A DNA stretch of 64,000 nucleotides from Acidicapsa dinghuensis (GTDB lineage: Bacteria; Acidobacteriota; Terriglobia; Terriglobales; Acidobacteriaceae): assembly GCF_025685685.1 (NCBI RefSeq), contig NZ_JAGSYH010000012.1:1-64000 (forward strand), read 5' to 3'. Under the pieces are notes generated by a model, which ran no database searches, was not told where the DNA came from, and saw nothing but the letters and a program-made list of their open reading frames with translations. Below, in pieces: positions 9,120 through 17,730 of this stretch. Both the position numbers and the translations under genes were made by a program. Within the stretch, counting starts at the first letter, position 1; each line of letters starts with the position of its first letter.

Positions 9120-10220
9120 TCATGACTGTCCCTTATGGGTTTCTTCGTGACCCTTTAACGCCCGCGCAGAGGGTTTGGGAATCGTTTTTTTGGGTGCTTC
9201 TGGCAAGAGAACAGCGGATATCCCAATGATTGCTGCCGCAAATGGAGCAGCCAGCGCTACGCCGATAGGTCCCACGATCGTCGCCAACAGTAGCTGCATG
9301 GTCAGCGTGAGGGCCGGTGGCAGGCGAACGATATTGCGCTCAAGCAGCGGAGTAACGACGTAGCCCTCCAGCATGAAAACGATCGCGAAGACAAGCAGCG
9401 TCAGAAGGCCTTTCATCGGGCTGATGGCGAGAGCCAATAGTGCTGCTGGCGTGATTGCCAGGAAAGGCCCGATATTTGGGATGAAAGTCATGGCTCCGGC
9501 GATAATGCCGAGTGTTCCGGCCAGCGGCAAACCGACAACCGCGAGTCCGATGGTGGTGAGGATCCCCACCATGGTCATGGCCAGAAACTTGGTTAAAACC
9601 CACCAGCGCAGCACTTCTGTGACGGCTGAGGCGCAAGCGTCAAGCTTGGCTCGGTAGTCTTCTGGCACCAGTCGCCGCAAGCCGTTGTAATACATTTCGG
9701 GCTCGACCGAGAGATAGACGCTCAGGCTGAAAACGATGAATAAACCGACAAGGATGGTTGCACCACTGACGACAATGCCACCGATGTGTGTCACAGCGAA
9801 GCTGAAGCCGTTCGCAATCTGTTCCGCGCCGGGAGTTTGCCGCAGCAACCATTGACCCCATGCATGGGACTGCATCTGCTTAAGCAAGGACTGAGCCGCC
9901 ATTGGCAACTGCGTTTCAAGTTCGGAGAACTGCTGCACTACATTTGGGCCGAGGATCCAGATGACCAGAGCGATCACGCCAAGAGAGACGAGAATAAAAA
10001 GCGCCATCGCCGCACCATGCCGGATTCGCAGGCGGCGATGCAGCCAGTCGGAGATGGTGGTCAGGATGGTCGCACCGACGATCGAGGCGAAGAGCAGCAG
10101 GAAGATGACTCTGCCCATCCAAAGCAGCGCGATTGTTAGCGTGAACCCCGTGATGATCAGAAGCGAAAAGATGACGCGATTTCTGAACTTGTCATCAACT
10201 TCGTGCATGCGTTCCCACAC
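9120..10220 (-). CDS. AI-2E-family (PerM-type) transporter
   Basis: A 366-residue polytopic inner-membrane protein of the AI-2E/PerM (UPF0118) family, whose members export autoinducer-2, ions or unknown solutes. Two hydrophobic segments lie near the N-terminus, a third follows, then comes a long amphipathic region with ELETQLP, and finally a C-terminal block of five or so membrane segments with the family's IPNIGPFLAITPA and VVTPLLERNIVRLPPAL signatures. The C-terminal tail is basic and cytoplasmic. The GTG at 10220 has AGGAAAGG upstream; an ATG at 10208 is a close alternative. It converges with the prenyl synthase gene, only 36 bp apart. The substrate is unknown. Confidence 0.9.
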   Translation of the reverse strand: MWERMHEVDDKFRNRVIFSLLIITGFTLTIALLWMGRVIFLLLFASIVGATILTTISDWLHRRLRIRHGAAMALFILVSLGVIALVIWILGPNVVQQFSELETQLPMAAQSLLKQMQSHAWGQWLLRQTPGAEQIANGFSFAVTHIGGIVVSGATILVGLFIVFSLSVYLSVEPEMYYNGLRRLVPEDYRAKLDACASAVTEVLRWWVLTKFLAMTMVGILTTIGLAVVGLPLAGTLGIIAGAMTFIPNIGPFLAITPAALLALAISPMKGLLTLLVFAIVFMLEGYVVTPLLERNIVRLPPALTLTMQLLLATIVGPIGVALAAPFAAAIIGISAVLLPEAPKKTIPKPSARALKGHEETHKGQS

Positions 10221-10453
10221 CGGCCTTTCCTGTCGGTCTATCGAGTCTATCGTGAATCTTTCCGACGGAGTGGATAAGGACTATCTCGCATAGCAATTCT
10301 TGCTCACATCGATCTCACGGAGGTAGAGCCACGAATCGGCCCCTTCTGTCAGTTCTTGCAGCTGTCGATAATCTTTACTGTTGAGATTATTTCTTTGCAG
10401 GTCGTCACTTTTACTGGAATCTGAATCTTTCGGAAAAGAGCTTTTGTTGTCAG

Positions 10454-12052
10454 CTACTGCCGGGTTCTTTCTGGCTCGAAGATCAGATGACAGCTTGTGA
10501 GATAGGGGCTGAGGCGTGCGGGCATGGTTCCACAGAAACGGTGTGTCAAGTGGTAGCCATTCCGAGCCAACTCCCAAACTTTTGGATGGTTGAGATCAAT
10601 TTTAGGGATCGCACCTGCGTTTTTTGTCTCGACAATGACCAAGTCCGGGTGGGTAGGTAGGAGGTCGTCAAATTCTTTTTCAGATGGATTCCCATCCTTC
10701 CATGAGTAGAATGGCATCGCTTGGTTTAGATAGATGTTGCGGTCGAAATAGGGGAGAATACCCGTGGCACTGGCTCCCGAGCCCAACCCATCCGCATTGC
10801 GAATGTAGGTGATCAGAATGCGTGCTTTGTTATTGACATAGGGCCTGAGGAACTGTGCGGCGGCCAGATCTGGAGAATACGGATTTTCTAGATCCCATTT
10901 CAGTGCGTATATAGACCATGCGATCTGAATTCCTATCAAGTAAACAAGTGCAATTCGACCAATTAGCTCGAAACTCGGTAGCGGAGAAGTTCGCTGTGGC
11001 CATGTGATCCAGAGGACCACGATGAGCAGGGGTACAAACAGTCCATAATGCCAATAAAACGAAGGAACGACGGCGGCAAATGCAGCGAGGAATACCAATG
11101 GCAGCAAGTAACGAAGGCTACTCCGTTGCTTGAGCATCAGAACCATCGCTATCCAGAAGGGCAGTGCGAGAATATATGGCTCTCCCGTGGGCAAAATCAG
11201 AACAGCTATGATTCGAGAAAAATATGGCGCTGGCACGTTATGGAGAGCCGCGATATGGTTAGCAAGATCAGCCGGAGGCCATGCGGTCCAAAGCGCGACA
11301 GAGTAGAGAGTGCCTAATATAGCCGCGCTTACGAAGAACCTACGACGCGAAAACTTCAGTGCACGGATACTTTTGCGATGTTCCCAGATGAAGATTATTA
11401 ATAATGCTCCCGAGATCAAGCCAGCGTGAAGTGATACATTAGCGAGAACCCCGAGCAAGGCCGACAATTTTAGAGGGCCGCCCTTCCAGAAAAACGCGAT
11501 TAGAAAGAGTAGAGGCGGCACGAGCACATAACTGCGGGCAACGATGGCGTATTGAAAGAGCAAGAAACAAGTGAATGGGATAGATAGCTTCAGGTATCGA
11601 GGAAACGGGGCTCCATAGACGAGGATGGCTGTGGATGTGATGGCTATGAGCCCGCATATCCAATGTAAACCGGTATATGTGACGTGTAGGTGGATCATGA
11701 TCCACAACAAGAAGTGCCAAAGGCCTGGCGAACCTTCATAGCGAATGTATGAATGAAACATCTCGGCGAGCGTTGTGGTGCGTGCAATCTGCCAGGCTTG
11801 TGCTTCGTCAGACCATGCCTCGTGGTATGGAATGGCAGCAAAAACGATCGAGGCAAACGCCGTAATCGTCAACAATTCCGGCCAGCGAGCGCGGATAAAA
11901 CGATCATTAATGCTTGAGCCGACGGAAATCGCGGTAGCTTGCCACGAGGGGGAAGCTGGGAAGCCTTTGTCGGACTTCAGTTGTGCGTCTGATGTCGGAT
12001 TTAGTGATTGAAGATTTGAGCCGGATTGATGCTCTTGATAAGAGTGCTCCAT
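10454..12052 (-). CDS. Multi-spanning membrane protein, GT-C glycosyltransferase-like
   Basis: A 532-residue protein with a polar N-terminal tail of about 55 residues, then roughly ten or eleven hydrophobic segments, and a soluble C-terminal domain (about 415-532). The short motif WSDEAQAW in the first periplasmic loop resembles the acidic catalytic loop of GT-C glycosyltransferases that use lipid-linked sugars. I cannot assign a sugar or an acceptor. AT-richer than the genes to its left, it begins the accessory block and is followed on the same strand, upstream in transcription, by a GT2 enzyme and another GT-C-like protein. A role in envelope or pilus glycosylation is a guess from the neighbourhood. 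Confidence 0.6.
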   Translation of the reverse strand: MEHSYQEHQSGSNLQSLNPTSDAQLKSDKGFPASPSWQATAISVGSSINDRFIRARWPELLTITAFASIVFAAIPYHEAWSDEAQAWQIARTTTLAEMFHSYIRYEGSPGLWHFLLWIMIHLHVTYTGLHWICGLIAITSTAILVYGAPFPRYLKLSIPFTCFLLFQYAIVARSYVLVPPLLFLIAFFWKGGPLKLSALLGVLANVSLHAGLISGALLIIFIWEHRKSIRALKFSRRRFFVSAAILGTLYSVALWTAWPPADLANHIAALHNVPAPYFSRIIAVLILPTGEPYILALPFWIAMVLMLKQRSSLRYLLPLVFLAAFAAVVPSFYWHYGLFVPLLIVVLWITWPQRTSPLPSFELIGRIALVYLIGIQIAWSIYALKWDLENPYSPDLAAAQFLRPYVNNKARILITYIRNADGLGSGASATGILPYFDRNIYLNQAMPFYSWKDGNPSEKEFDDLLPTHPDLVIVETKNAGAIPKIDLNHPKVWELARNGYHLTHRFCGTMPARLSPYLTSCHLIFEPERTRQ

Positions 12053-12369
12053 CGTCTTCCATCTTTCCGCATTCTCTGAAAGAAATCCATGCCAAGAGTT
12101 ATTGAACCCGGCGGTAGAATCCGGCGTTTGGTGAATTCGATTGAATGATCTTCCAAAGCGACTAGGTTACCAGCTGACCTGAGGTAGATCAGAACTTATG
12201 ACGATCATTTCATCGGTCAGCATAAATTGCTGTCGAAGGGTTCAAGGAAAGTATTAGGGGAAGTGCATGTCCACTAACCCGGTGCGACGGCGTTGTGAAA
12301 TTCGCTGGCACTTGGGGCGAGGATTTCCGGCTGCTGTTTGGTCAGAGCTCTGGTTAGATCAGCGTGTCA
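12053..12369. other. Gene-free stretch between two leftward glycosyltransferase genes
   Basis: About 317 bp that should hold the promoter of the membrane protein at 10454-12052. I looked for a sigma-54 box (GG-N10-GC) on the minus strand and found none. No clear hairpin terminator, repeat or small reading frame with a good ribosome binding site was seen. Confidence 0.4.
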
Positions 12370-13158
12370 TTATGACTGCTGAGCCATTCCCGCATAATAC
12401 TTTTGCGTCACCTTCCTTCCTGTATGATCGAAGCGCGGTTGGTGAATCCAACCGAGTCTGTGCGCGACAAATGAGACTGTGGTGCCGAGCACGCCGAGAC
12501 CATACTTCACACTGCGATGGAAGTTGATCGAGGACGCCTCTGGGAAGTACTTTGTGGGACAAGATATCTCGCCGATATTGTATTTGAACATCACTGCCTG
12601 AGCGATCATCTGGTTGTCAAAGACAAAATCATCGGAGTTCTCAAGCAGCGGAAGCGTCTGCAGCAATTGCTTTGAGAATGCGCGATACCCGGTGTGATAT
12701 TCCGATAGTTTGACGCCCAGGAAGAGATTCTGAAAGGCAGTCAGCATGCGATTGAAGACGTACTTGTACAGCGGCATGCCACCTTTCAGAGCACCCCTGC
12801 CTAGAATGCGCGAAGCCAGAACCATGTCATAGACTCCGCTGGCAACCATGCTGGCCATGGCAGTCACGAGTAGAGGTGTGTATTGATAGTCGGGATGAAC
12901 CATGACGACGATGTCGGCACCGGCGGCGAGAGCTTCGCGGTAGCAGGTCTGCTGATTGCGGCCATATCCGTAGTTAGCGTCGTGGACATAAGTTTGTACG
13001 CCAAGCTTTCGTGAGAGGTCTGCAGTGTCGTCCTTGCTTGAATCATCAACCAGGATCTTGATATCGACGATATCGGGCAGTTCGGCCACCGTCATCTCGA
13101 GTGTCTTGGCAGCATTGTAGGCTGGCATGACTACCGCTACGCGCTTTCCGTTAATCAT
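12370..13158 (-). CDS. Family 2 glycosyltransferase
   Basis: A 262-residue GT-A fold enzyme similar to dolichyl-phosphate-mannose-synthase-like GT2 proteins, which move a sugar from a nucleotide donor to a lipid carrier on the cytoplasmic face. It opens VAVVMPAYNAAKTL, has DDSSKDDT for the nucleotide, a DxD-like HPDYQY, and HTGYRAF further on, all normal for this group. The start at 13158 is supported by a strong GGAGG box 9 nt upstream and by an 8-bp overlap (ATGATTAA) with the preceding membrane protein gene, implying translational coupling. A longer in-frame extension would lie inside that gene. A carrier-charging GT2 coupled to a GT-C protein is a classic pair for extracytoplasmic glycosylation. 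Confidence 0.87.
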   Translation of the reverse strand: MINGKRVAVVMPAYNAAKTLEMTVAELPDIVDIKILVDDSSKDDTADLSRKLGVQTYVHDANYGYGRNQQTCYREALAAGADIVVMVHPDYQYTPLLVTAMASMVASGVYDMVLASRILGRGALKGGMPLYKYVFNRMLTAFQNLFLGVKLSEYHTGYRAFSKQLLQTLPLLENSDDFVFDNQMIAQAVMFKYNIGEISCPTKYFPEASSINFHRSVKYGLGVLGTTVSFVAHRLGWIHQPRFDHTGRKVTQKYYAGMAQQS

Positions 13159-14959
13159 GGTTAAATTCCTCCGCTTCGATTGATCCCTGCCCTGGCATGG
13201 GGTATGTCTTGGGATGTTGCAACAGATTAAGCAGTGTTTGATCTGAATACGGTGTAACAGTCGCTGGAAGATCATCGGCATTAACCAGCCATACTCGACG
13301 ATCTTTGTAGTACCGGATTAATTCTGAATTATCTCCCGGACTCATGGCTCTTGCCCATATCACTTTTTGACTATCGATGTCTGCTCCGTTGTAGACCCAC
13401 TCGTCAAGTACGTTACGCCGCGAGCCGCGGTACACGATTGCCAACTGCTTTCCCGGCTGATTTTCAAGTTCGTCCGCAATTGCGGCTCGTTCCGTTCCAA
13501 AGTGTCCTGGCCCGTACCACATCGGGTTCCATTTGATCACAGGCCACGCTGGCTCAGGAATGCCAAGTGGAACCGCAAGAACTCTCACCACTGTCAAAAC
13601 TAAACAGATCGACACGCATAGACGCGTTATAAGTAACCCAACTGGTTTTTTCTCGGGCCTCCACTGACGAAGGTGACGCATTGCCTGCAAGCCAATGGCA
13701 TAGAACGACGCAGTAAATGCCGCAACATAATGTGTTATGGTGTATACCTGAATAACCATACCGCATGCGAACAACACCAAGCCAATAACTAAAAAGCGAA
13801 CTCGACGATCCATAAACACTCTGCGGATCATCAATAAAGGTGGAGCGAGTGCAAATCCTGAGAAGAAAAAGCATACAAATCCAGCCTTTAACAAGGTTTG
13901 CGTGACGAATTCTCTTTTCACGTCGTAGTAGTAATCAAGTTCTCCGCGGTGATAAAAACGCCGAAGATCGGGATGACGATAGGCTGGCTCGGGGCGCGGA
14001 TGCTGCCAGATGAAATAAGGAGCGATTGCGTAGGTAGCTCGATTAATCGCGTAGGGAAGAGTCGTTGCTTTTCCAAAAGCAGCTTTGTCGTAATATCCAA
14101 GCCAGCCAAGTGTTATGGCAATGATCGCCAACGGAATGATTGCACGCCGCATGAGGATGGAGGGTGCCGGGCGATTTTTCCCTTTCACGATCCAGATGCC
14201 CAGAGATACAGCGACTGGGACGCAAAGCAGCATTCCTTCATACGGTCGAGTAAGGATGAGAAGGGATATCCCAACTGCCATCAGAATGCCGTGTCTCAGC
14301 TGGCATCTCTTCTTGAGCCTGGGTAGAGCCCCCAGAATGAGTGCTCCACCAATCACGCCGGGCGTTGCTGCAGCGTGATAGGTGTTGACCCAATACGTGA
14401 AGAGTGCAAGATGAATGACAGAGATGGCTCCGCCGAGGAATGCCCAGCGTGCAGGAAGCCATGCCTGCAGCATCCAGCAGATGGCAGAGCACATCAGCGC
14501 GCCACTCAGCAGAACTCCGAACCACGGATTTCCGAAGAGCACCTTACCGGCCGCAAGCAGCAGACCGTAACCCGGAAAGTACATGGATCCGTAAGTCGGC
14601 AACATGTCGACGTGCGGAGTCTCGAAATGAACCCACATTGCCGGCGTTGGATTTGCCAGGCGGCCATGCAGAAAAGTGTCAGCGGACAGCAGAAAGCTGA
14701 AGTCGTCCGTGCAGAAAGGCAACGGTATCGGACACAACGGAAGAATCGCCAGACGAAGCACAATCGTAGCGACTCCACAAAACAGCACCGCCAGACGTTT
14801 GTTGCGGATGATTGGTGTAAATGCGCGTTCGACTCGCGAGAAGAAACCTGCGCCGATGGTAGGAAAAGCGAAACACAGTCCGACGCCGATTGCCGTCAGT
14901 GCGCCATCGATAAATGCAAGAGAGATTGATGAGGAGTCCGATGAGGGGGGGATAGTCAT
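13151..14959 (-). CDS. Multi-spanning membrane protein, GT-C glycosyltransferase-like
   Basis: A 602-residue protein with about ten to twelve hydrophobic segments and a soluble C-terminal domain of roughly 120 residues. After the first strong membrane span a periplasmic loop carries FCTDDFSFLL, an Asp-Asp motif at the position where GT-C enzymes hold their catalytic acid. Its 3' end overlaps the GT2 gene by 8 bp, so the two are probably made together and may act in one pathway: the GT2 charges a lipid carrier and this protein uses it outside the membrane. Substrate and acceptor are unknown. The ATG at 14959 is followed by a Ser-rich tail before the first span. Confidence 0.65.
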   Translation of the reverse strand: MTIPPSSDSSSISLAFIDGALTAIGVGLCFAFPTIGAGFFSRVERAFTPIIRNKRLAVLFCGVATIVLRLAILPLCPIPLPFCTDDFSFLLSADTFLHGRLANPTPAMWVHFETPHVDMLPTYGSMYFPGYGLLLAAGKVLFGNPWFGVLLSGALMCSAICWMLQAWLPARWAFLGGAISVIHLALFTYWVNTYHAAATPGVIGGALILGALPRLKKRCQLRHGILMAVGISLLILTRPYEGMLLCVPVAVSLGIWIVKGKNRPAPSILMRRAIIPLAIIAITLGWLGYYDKAAFGKATTLPYAINRATYAIAPYFIWQHPRPEPAYRHPDLRRFYHRGELDYYYDVKREFVTQTLLKAGFVCFFFSGFALAPPLLMIRRVFMDRRVRFLVIGLVLFACGMVIQVYTITHYVAAFTASFYAIGLQAMRHLRQWRPEKKPVGLLITRLCVSICLVLTVVRVLAVPLGIPEPAWPVIKWNPMWYGPGHFGTERAAIADELENQPGKQLAIVYRGSRRNVLDEWVYNGADIDSQKVIWARAMSPGDNSELIRYYKDRRVWLVNADDLPATVTPYSDQTLLNLLQHPKTYPMPGQGSIEAEEFNHD

Positions 14960-15120
14960 CCGATACAGTCCCGGGCTTAGTAAGTCTCTCTCATTTGGCA
15001 GAGAGAGGCAGTCTTATAAGACCTGTATAAACTTTCACAGAGGAATGAATCCAGTGAACTGGGAGGATCATTCGCGATGGACGATGATTTTCAGATCCTG
15101 TCTTTTCACTCATGAGACCC

Positions 15121-15156
15121 AAAAAGCGATGGGGGCTGTTTCTCCCACCATCGCTT
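15121..15156 (-). terminator. Hairpin terminator after flp1
   Basis: On the minus strand AAGCGATGG pairs with CCATCGCTT around a short loop, and the 3' arm runs into a T-rich tail (CTTTTTGGG). It lies about 58 nt past the flp1 stop. A nearly identical hairpin follows flp2. An abundant pilin message ending in a stable stem is expected. Confidence 0.75.
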
Positions 15157-15213
15157 CTGAGTCCTAAACTTCATGAGCCTGACGGTACTGCTTGTCCGTC
15201 GAATTGGCCAAAA

Positions 15214-15405
15214 CTACTGAGCCATCAGTGATGTGCCGATGTTTCCGAAGAAGGTGTTGATGTCGGTGGCAAGGCCCTTCATACCGGTGATTGCGCCGAG
15301 GGCGATCAGGGCGACGACGAGAGCGTACTCAACCAGATCCTGGCCTTCTTCGCGCTCGATCAGGTTGCGGAACGAAATGTGCAGCTTGTTCATCAGATTG
15401 TTCAT
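15214..15405 (-). CDS. flp: Flp-type IVb pilin, copy 1
   Basis: Major subunit of a Tad pilus. The 63-residue prepilin has a 21-residue basic leader ending in EEG, then QDLVEYALVVALIALGA. Cleavage by the prepilin peptidase after Gly21 would leave Glu as the fifth mature residue followed by Tyr, the Flp signature, and one hydrophobic helix for assembly. The mature protein is only about 42 residues, as usual. ATG at 15405 follows GGGGAGAAAA. A sigma-54 promoter lies about 55 bp upstream and a terminator follows the gene, so it is a single-gene unit. It differs from copy 2 at five positions (H9N, R18C, T40A, K43N, T47S). Confidence 0.95.
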   Translation of the reverse strand: MNNLMNKLHISFRNLIEREEGQDLVEYALVVALIALGAITGMKGLATDINTFFGNIGTSLMAQ

Positions 15406-15460
15406 GAGTTTTCTCCCCTAGATTGAATCCCAGTTCCTGACTGGTTGTGCCGTATACGTT

Positions 15461-15475
15461 GCAAGCTCTATGCCA
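15461..15475 (-). promoter_or_regulatory. Sigma-54 promoter of flp1
   Basis: On the minus strand the sequence is TGGCATAGAGCTTGC, preceded by TT and followed by A: GG and GC are separated by exactly 10 nt, matching the -24/-12 consensus. Transcription would start near 15450, giving a leader of about 45 nt to the ATG at 15405. flp2 has the same box with two changes in the spacer. Confidence 0.82.
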
Positions 15476-15548
15476 AACTCGAGAAAGCATATATAGAATT
15501 GAAAACAAAAAACTTACATTGATTCTTCGATTTGCTGTGTGAACCGGC

Positions 15549-15587
15549 GTATACACTCGTTTCTTGTTTTCCGCACGCCGCGTATAC
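15549..15587. promoter_or_regulatory. Paired activator-site candidates upstream of flp1
   Basis: Two GTATAC cores, at 15549-15554 and 15582-15587, lie 33 bp apart, about three helical turns. The near one is 74 bp upstream of the -24 box. The flanks read CGTATACACTC and CGTATACATG. The geometry repeats at flp2 and at the prepilin peptidase gene. They are probable binding sites for a sigma-54 enhancer-binding protein. A further GTATAC at 15452-15457 overlaps the predicted transcription start. Confidence 0.65.
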
Positions 15588-15934
15588 ATGACCGGAAAGT
15601 GTAGTAACCGAGGAAAGTGTTAGTTGGTACGGCCGGATATCTCCTTTGGGTGACCTAAGTGCACTATCGTGTCATTAGGCGACTTGAGCAGAACGATCCA
15701 GCCGTTGCGGCATTTATTGGTTCTTCCGGGTCGCGATGATGCACTGAAAAACCTGTTGATAGACCGTGAAAGGCGAGCGTCAGCTCCAGGGTAGTTTTGT
15801 CAGATACGCGAAGGAAAAAGGAGTACCTGCCTCTTTTCTCGGCAAAGTACAACCACTAACCTACAGAAAATCTTCAACAAAGGATTAGCTGAAAAGTACG
15901 GGGTAGGTCGTTCGATCCATTCTTTTCAGGTATT
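15588..15934. other. Gene-free stretch between the two flp units
   Basis: About 350 bp between the activator sites of flp1 and the terminator of flp2. No reading frame here has a credible start or family match. The left 40-70 bp resemble the equivalent upstream segment of flp2, a trace of the duplication. I see no other promoter or repeat. Confidence 0.45.
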
Positions 15935-15970
15935 GAAAAAGCGATGGGGGCTGTTTCTCCCACCACCGCT
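15935..15970 (-). terminator. Hairpin terminator after flp2
   Basis: On the minus strand AGCGGTGG pairs with CCATCGCT (one G-T pair) and is followed by a TTTTC tail. It is almost the same hairpin as the one after flp1, about 61 nt past the flp2 stop. Confidence 0.75.
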
Positions 15971-16031
15971 CATCAAGTCCAAACTTCACTAGTTTTTCTT
16001 AGCTAATCAGTTGCCTCGAACATGGGACAGG

Positions 16032-16223
16032 CTACTGAGCCATCAGTGATGTGCCGATGTTTCCGAAGAAGGTGTTGATGTCGCTGGCAAGGCCGTTCAT
16101 GCCAGCGATTGCGCCAAGTGCGATCAGGGCGACGACGAGAGCGTACTCAACCAGATCCTGGCCCTCTTCGCACTCGATCAGGTTACGGAACGAAATGTTC
16201 AGCTTGTTCATTAGATTGTTCAC
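16032..16223 (-). CDS. flp: Flp-type IVb pilin, copy 2
   Basis: A paralogue of the pilin at 15214-15405 with 58 of 63 residues identical. The leader ends at Gly21 and the mature part starts QDLVEYALVV, so it should be processed and assembled in the same way. Translation starts at GTG (16223), 6-9 nt after GGGGAGAA, whereas copy 1 uses ATG; this may lower its yield. Arg18 of copy 1 is Cys here, in the leader that is removed. It has its own sigma-54 promoter, paired activator sites and terminator. Two pilin genes may give dosage or a mixed fibre. Confidence 0.94.
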   Translation of the reverse strand: MNNLMNKLNISFRNLIECEEGQDLVEYALVVALIALGAIAGMNGLASDINTFFGNIGTSLMAQ

Positions 16224-16278
16224 GAGATTCTCCCCAAGGTTAAATTCCAGCTCCTGACTGGTATCTTATTTGTGCAAT

Positions 16279-16293
16279 GCAAGCCTTATGCCA
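16279..16293 (-). promoter_or_regulatory. Sigma-54 promoter of flp2
   Basis: Minus-strand TGGCATAAGGCTTGC with TT before and A after, GG-N10-GC spacing. Predicted start about 45 nt upstream of the GTG at 16223. Position and sequence mirror the flp1 promoter although the surrounding DNA has diverged and become AT-rich, which supports function. Confidence 0.82.
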
Positions 16294-16364
16294 AACTTAA
16301 ATATTTTTATATTATTGAAAATACAAGATTTAAATAAGATTATGCGGTAATTGTGTGAACCGGA

Positions 16365-16403
16365 GTATACACTCTGCCCGTATTTCCCATACGGCGCGTA
16401 TAC
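16365..16403. promoter_or_regulatory. Paired activator-site candidates upstream of flp2
   Basis: GTATAC cores at 16365-16370 and 16398-16403, again exactly 33 bp apart; the nearer is 72 bp upstream of the -24 box. Flanks read AGTATACACTC and CGTATACACG. The DNA between promoter and sites differs from flp1, but the cores and spacing are kept. Confidence 0.65.
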
Positions 16404-16482
16404 ACGACCGAAAATGCAGTAACCTCAGAAAATCTTGTTCGGGCAGGCATGTACCCCCTGGATGACCTCAATATCAGTCAGA

Positions 16483-17625
16483 TCAGGAGGCGGTCGGAGC
16501 ATCGTTACGGAACCACTGCTGGTCCCCGTCGATTTTCTTCCTGGTTGCAAAGATATACCAAACCAACCATGCAAGCGGCAGCACGATCGTAATTCGCCAG
16601 TTTGCGCAGATCAGAATCAGTGCAACAATATTTAGAATCACCAAACTTTTTATTACGAAGCGGCGCGGCGTGGGATCAAATGCAACCATGATGGCCGGCA
16701 ACAGCACAACTTGGTCCGACAGCCAGCTGTAAGGCGAGGTAGCAATCGATAGCAGTAAGATCAGCGTGCCTTGCCGCGCCCAGTCCCACTCAACACGGTT
16801 TTTCCAGTAATAAGCCAATGCCCAGACAGTTGCTATGGTCATAGGTACCAGCGCGAGCCACACCCATTGAACATGGATGGAAGCACGCAAAAGCGTAGGT
16901 AACGTGGGGAAGTTGTTTTTGGTTAAGGTGGAATTACTGATCAGGTTTAAGTAGTCCCGCCAGATATTGGGCCGCATCAATGTTACTGCGGCAGCGGCGG
17001 TAACTGTTGCAGAGAAGCAACCAAGCAAGACAGCGATACTTCTCTTATAGATACTATGCATGAGCAGCACGGCCCAGAGCAGTACAAAGAGATGAGGTTT
17101 GATAGTCAGTAAAGCGAGAGCCACACCACTCCAGAAAGGCCGCGATTCTCGATAGCGAAGAAAAAGAGCCCATCCCAGCAGCAGCAAGGGGGATATTTGC
17201 ATCATGAGAAAATTGGCGAGGACCGGCGCGAAAAGAAAAGCCACAATTCGATGTTGTTTGGGTATATCAAGTAAAACGATGGATGCAGCAATACAAGAAC
17301 CAAGAAACAGAACCCAAAGATTTAGGCCCATGCGTTCGCTGAATATCCCTAGCCACGCGATGAGTGGAAGGCTCCATGGAGGATTAAGCATGATCAATGG
17401 AGAATTCAGCAGAAATCCGTGCGCCTGTTCCAACGCCAATACTCCAGCCGAGGAGTAAGGATTGGCTTGTTGCAAAAGAAGCGTTGCCGAACTCCAGTAC
17501 TCTACATAATCGTTTGAAGTTGCGTGACTGCCGGCGGCAGCTATGATAGCGACTCCAGCAAGAGTAATAACAAGAATAGCGATAGCTCGCAGAATTGTTC
17601 CGACTCTCATGGTTGCTATGTTCAT
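16483..17625 (-). CDS. GT87 (DUF2029)-family membrane glycosyltransferase
   Basis: A 380-residue polytopic protein with a long N-terminal hydrophobic span, then about nine more. The DYVEYWSSATLLL-NPY pattern in the first loop, QISPLLLLGWALFLR and LLTIKPHLFVLL are typical of the DUF2029/GT87 family, which includes mycobacterial polyprenyl-phosphomannose-dependent alpha-mannosyltransferases. The first loop would hold the catalytic acid. It sits between flp2 and the cpaB-cpaC group on the same strand, with 105 bp to the DUF192 gene. No sigma-54 box was found before it, so it may be read through from cpaB. Pilin or envelope glycosylation is plausible but unproven. Confidence 0.8.
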   Translation of the reverse strand: MNIATMRVGTILRAIAILVITLAGVAIIAAAGSHATSNDYVEYWSSATLLLQQANPYSSAGVLALEQAHGFLLNSPLIMLNPPWSLPLIAWLGIFSERMGLNLWVLFLGSCIAASIVLLDIPKQHRIVAFLFAPVLANFLMMQISPLLLLGWALFLRYRESRPFWSGVALALLTIKPHLFVLLWAVLLMHSIYKRSIAVLLGCFSATVTAAAAVTLMRPNIWRDYLNLISNSTLTKNNFPTLPTLLRASIHVQWVWLALVPMTIATVWALAYYWKNRVEWDWARQGTLILLLSIATSPYSWLSDQVVLLPAIMVAFDPTPRRFVIKSLVILNIVALILICANWRITIVLPLAWLVWYIFATRKKIDGDQQWFRNDAPTAS

Positions 17626-17730
17626 CCAAATTGTCCTGATTTATATGTCGCGACTGAGCAAACGGACCTCGTATTAAAGTCCGATATACAAGCCTGGAGA
17701 TAGCAGCAAAGATAAATCGCAAAAATATGA

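Larger units (their letters stand above)
15121..16445. repeat. Tandem duplication of the flp transcription unit
   Basis: Two units of roughly 500 bp (about 15121-15620 and 15935-16445) repeat the same order: terminator hairpin, flp gene, sigma-54 promoter, and paired GTATAC elements. The coding part and terminator are very similar, the promoter and activator sites are conserved in sequence and spacing, and the filler between them has drifted and become AT-rich in the right copy. Vestigial similarity continues just upstream (AGTAACC in both). This indicates an older segmental duplication with selection on pilin and control sites. Confidence 0.75.

Noticed and set aside
10281..10577. Possible 98-residue gene overlapping the end of the GT-C-like gene at 10454-12052.
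   Set aside because: Its first half is only another frame of that gene, and the product is low in hydrophobic core with no motif.
15121..15970. Repeated hairpins near the flp genes as a CRISPR or REP array.
   Set aside because: Only two copies, each directly downstream of a pilin gene with a T-rich tail, so they are duplicated terminators.
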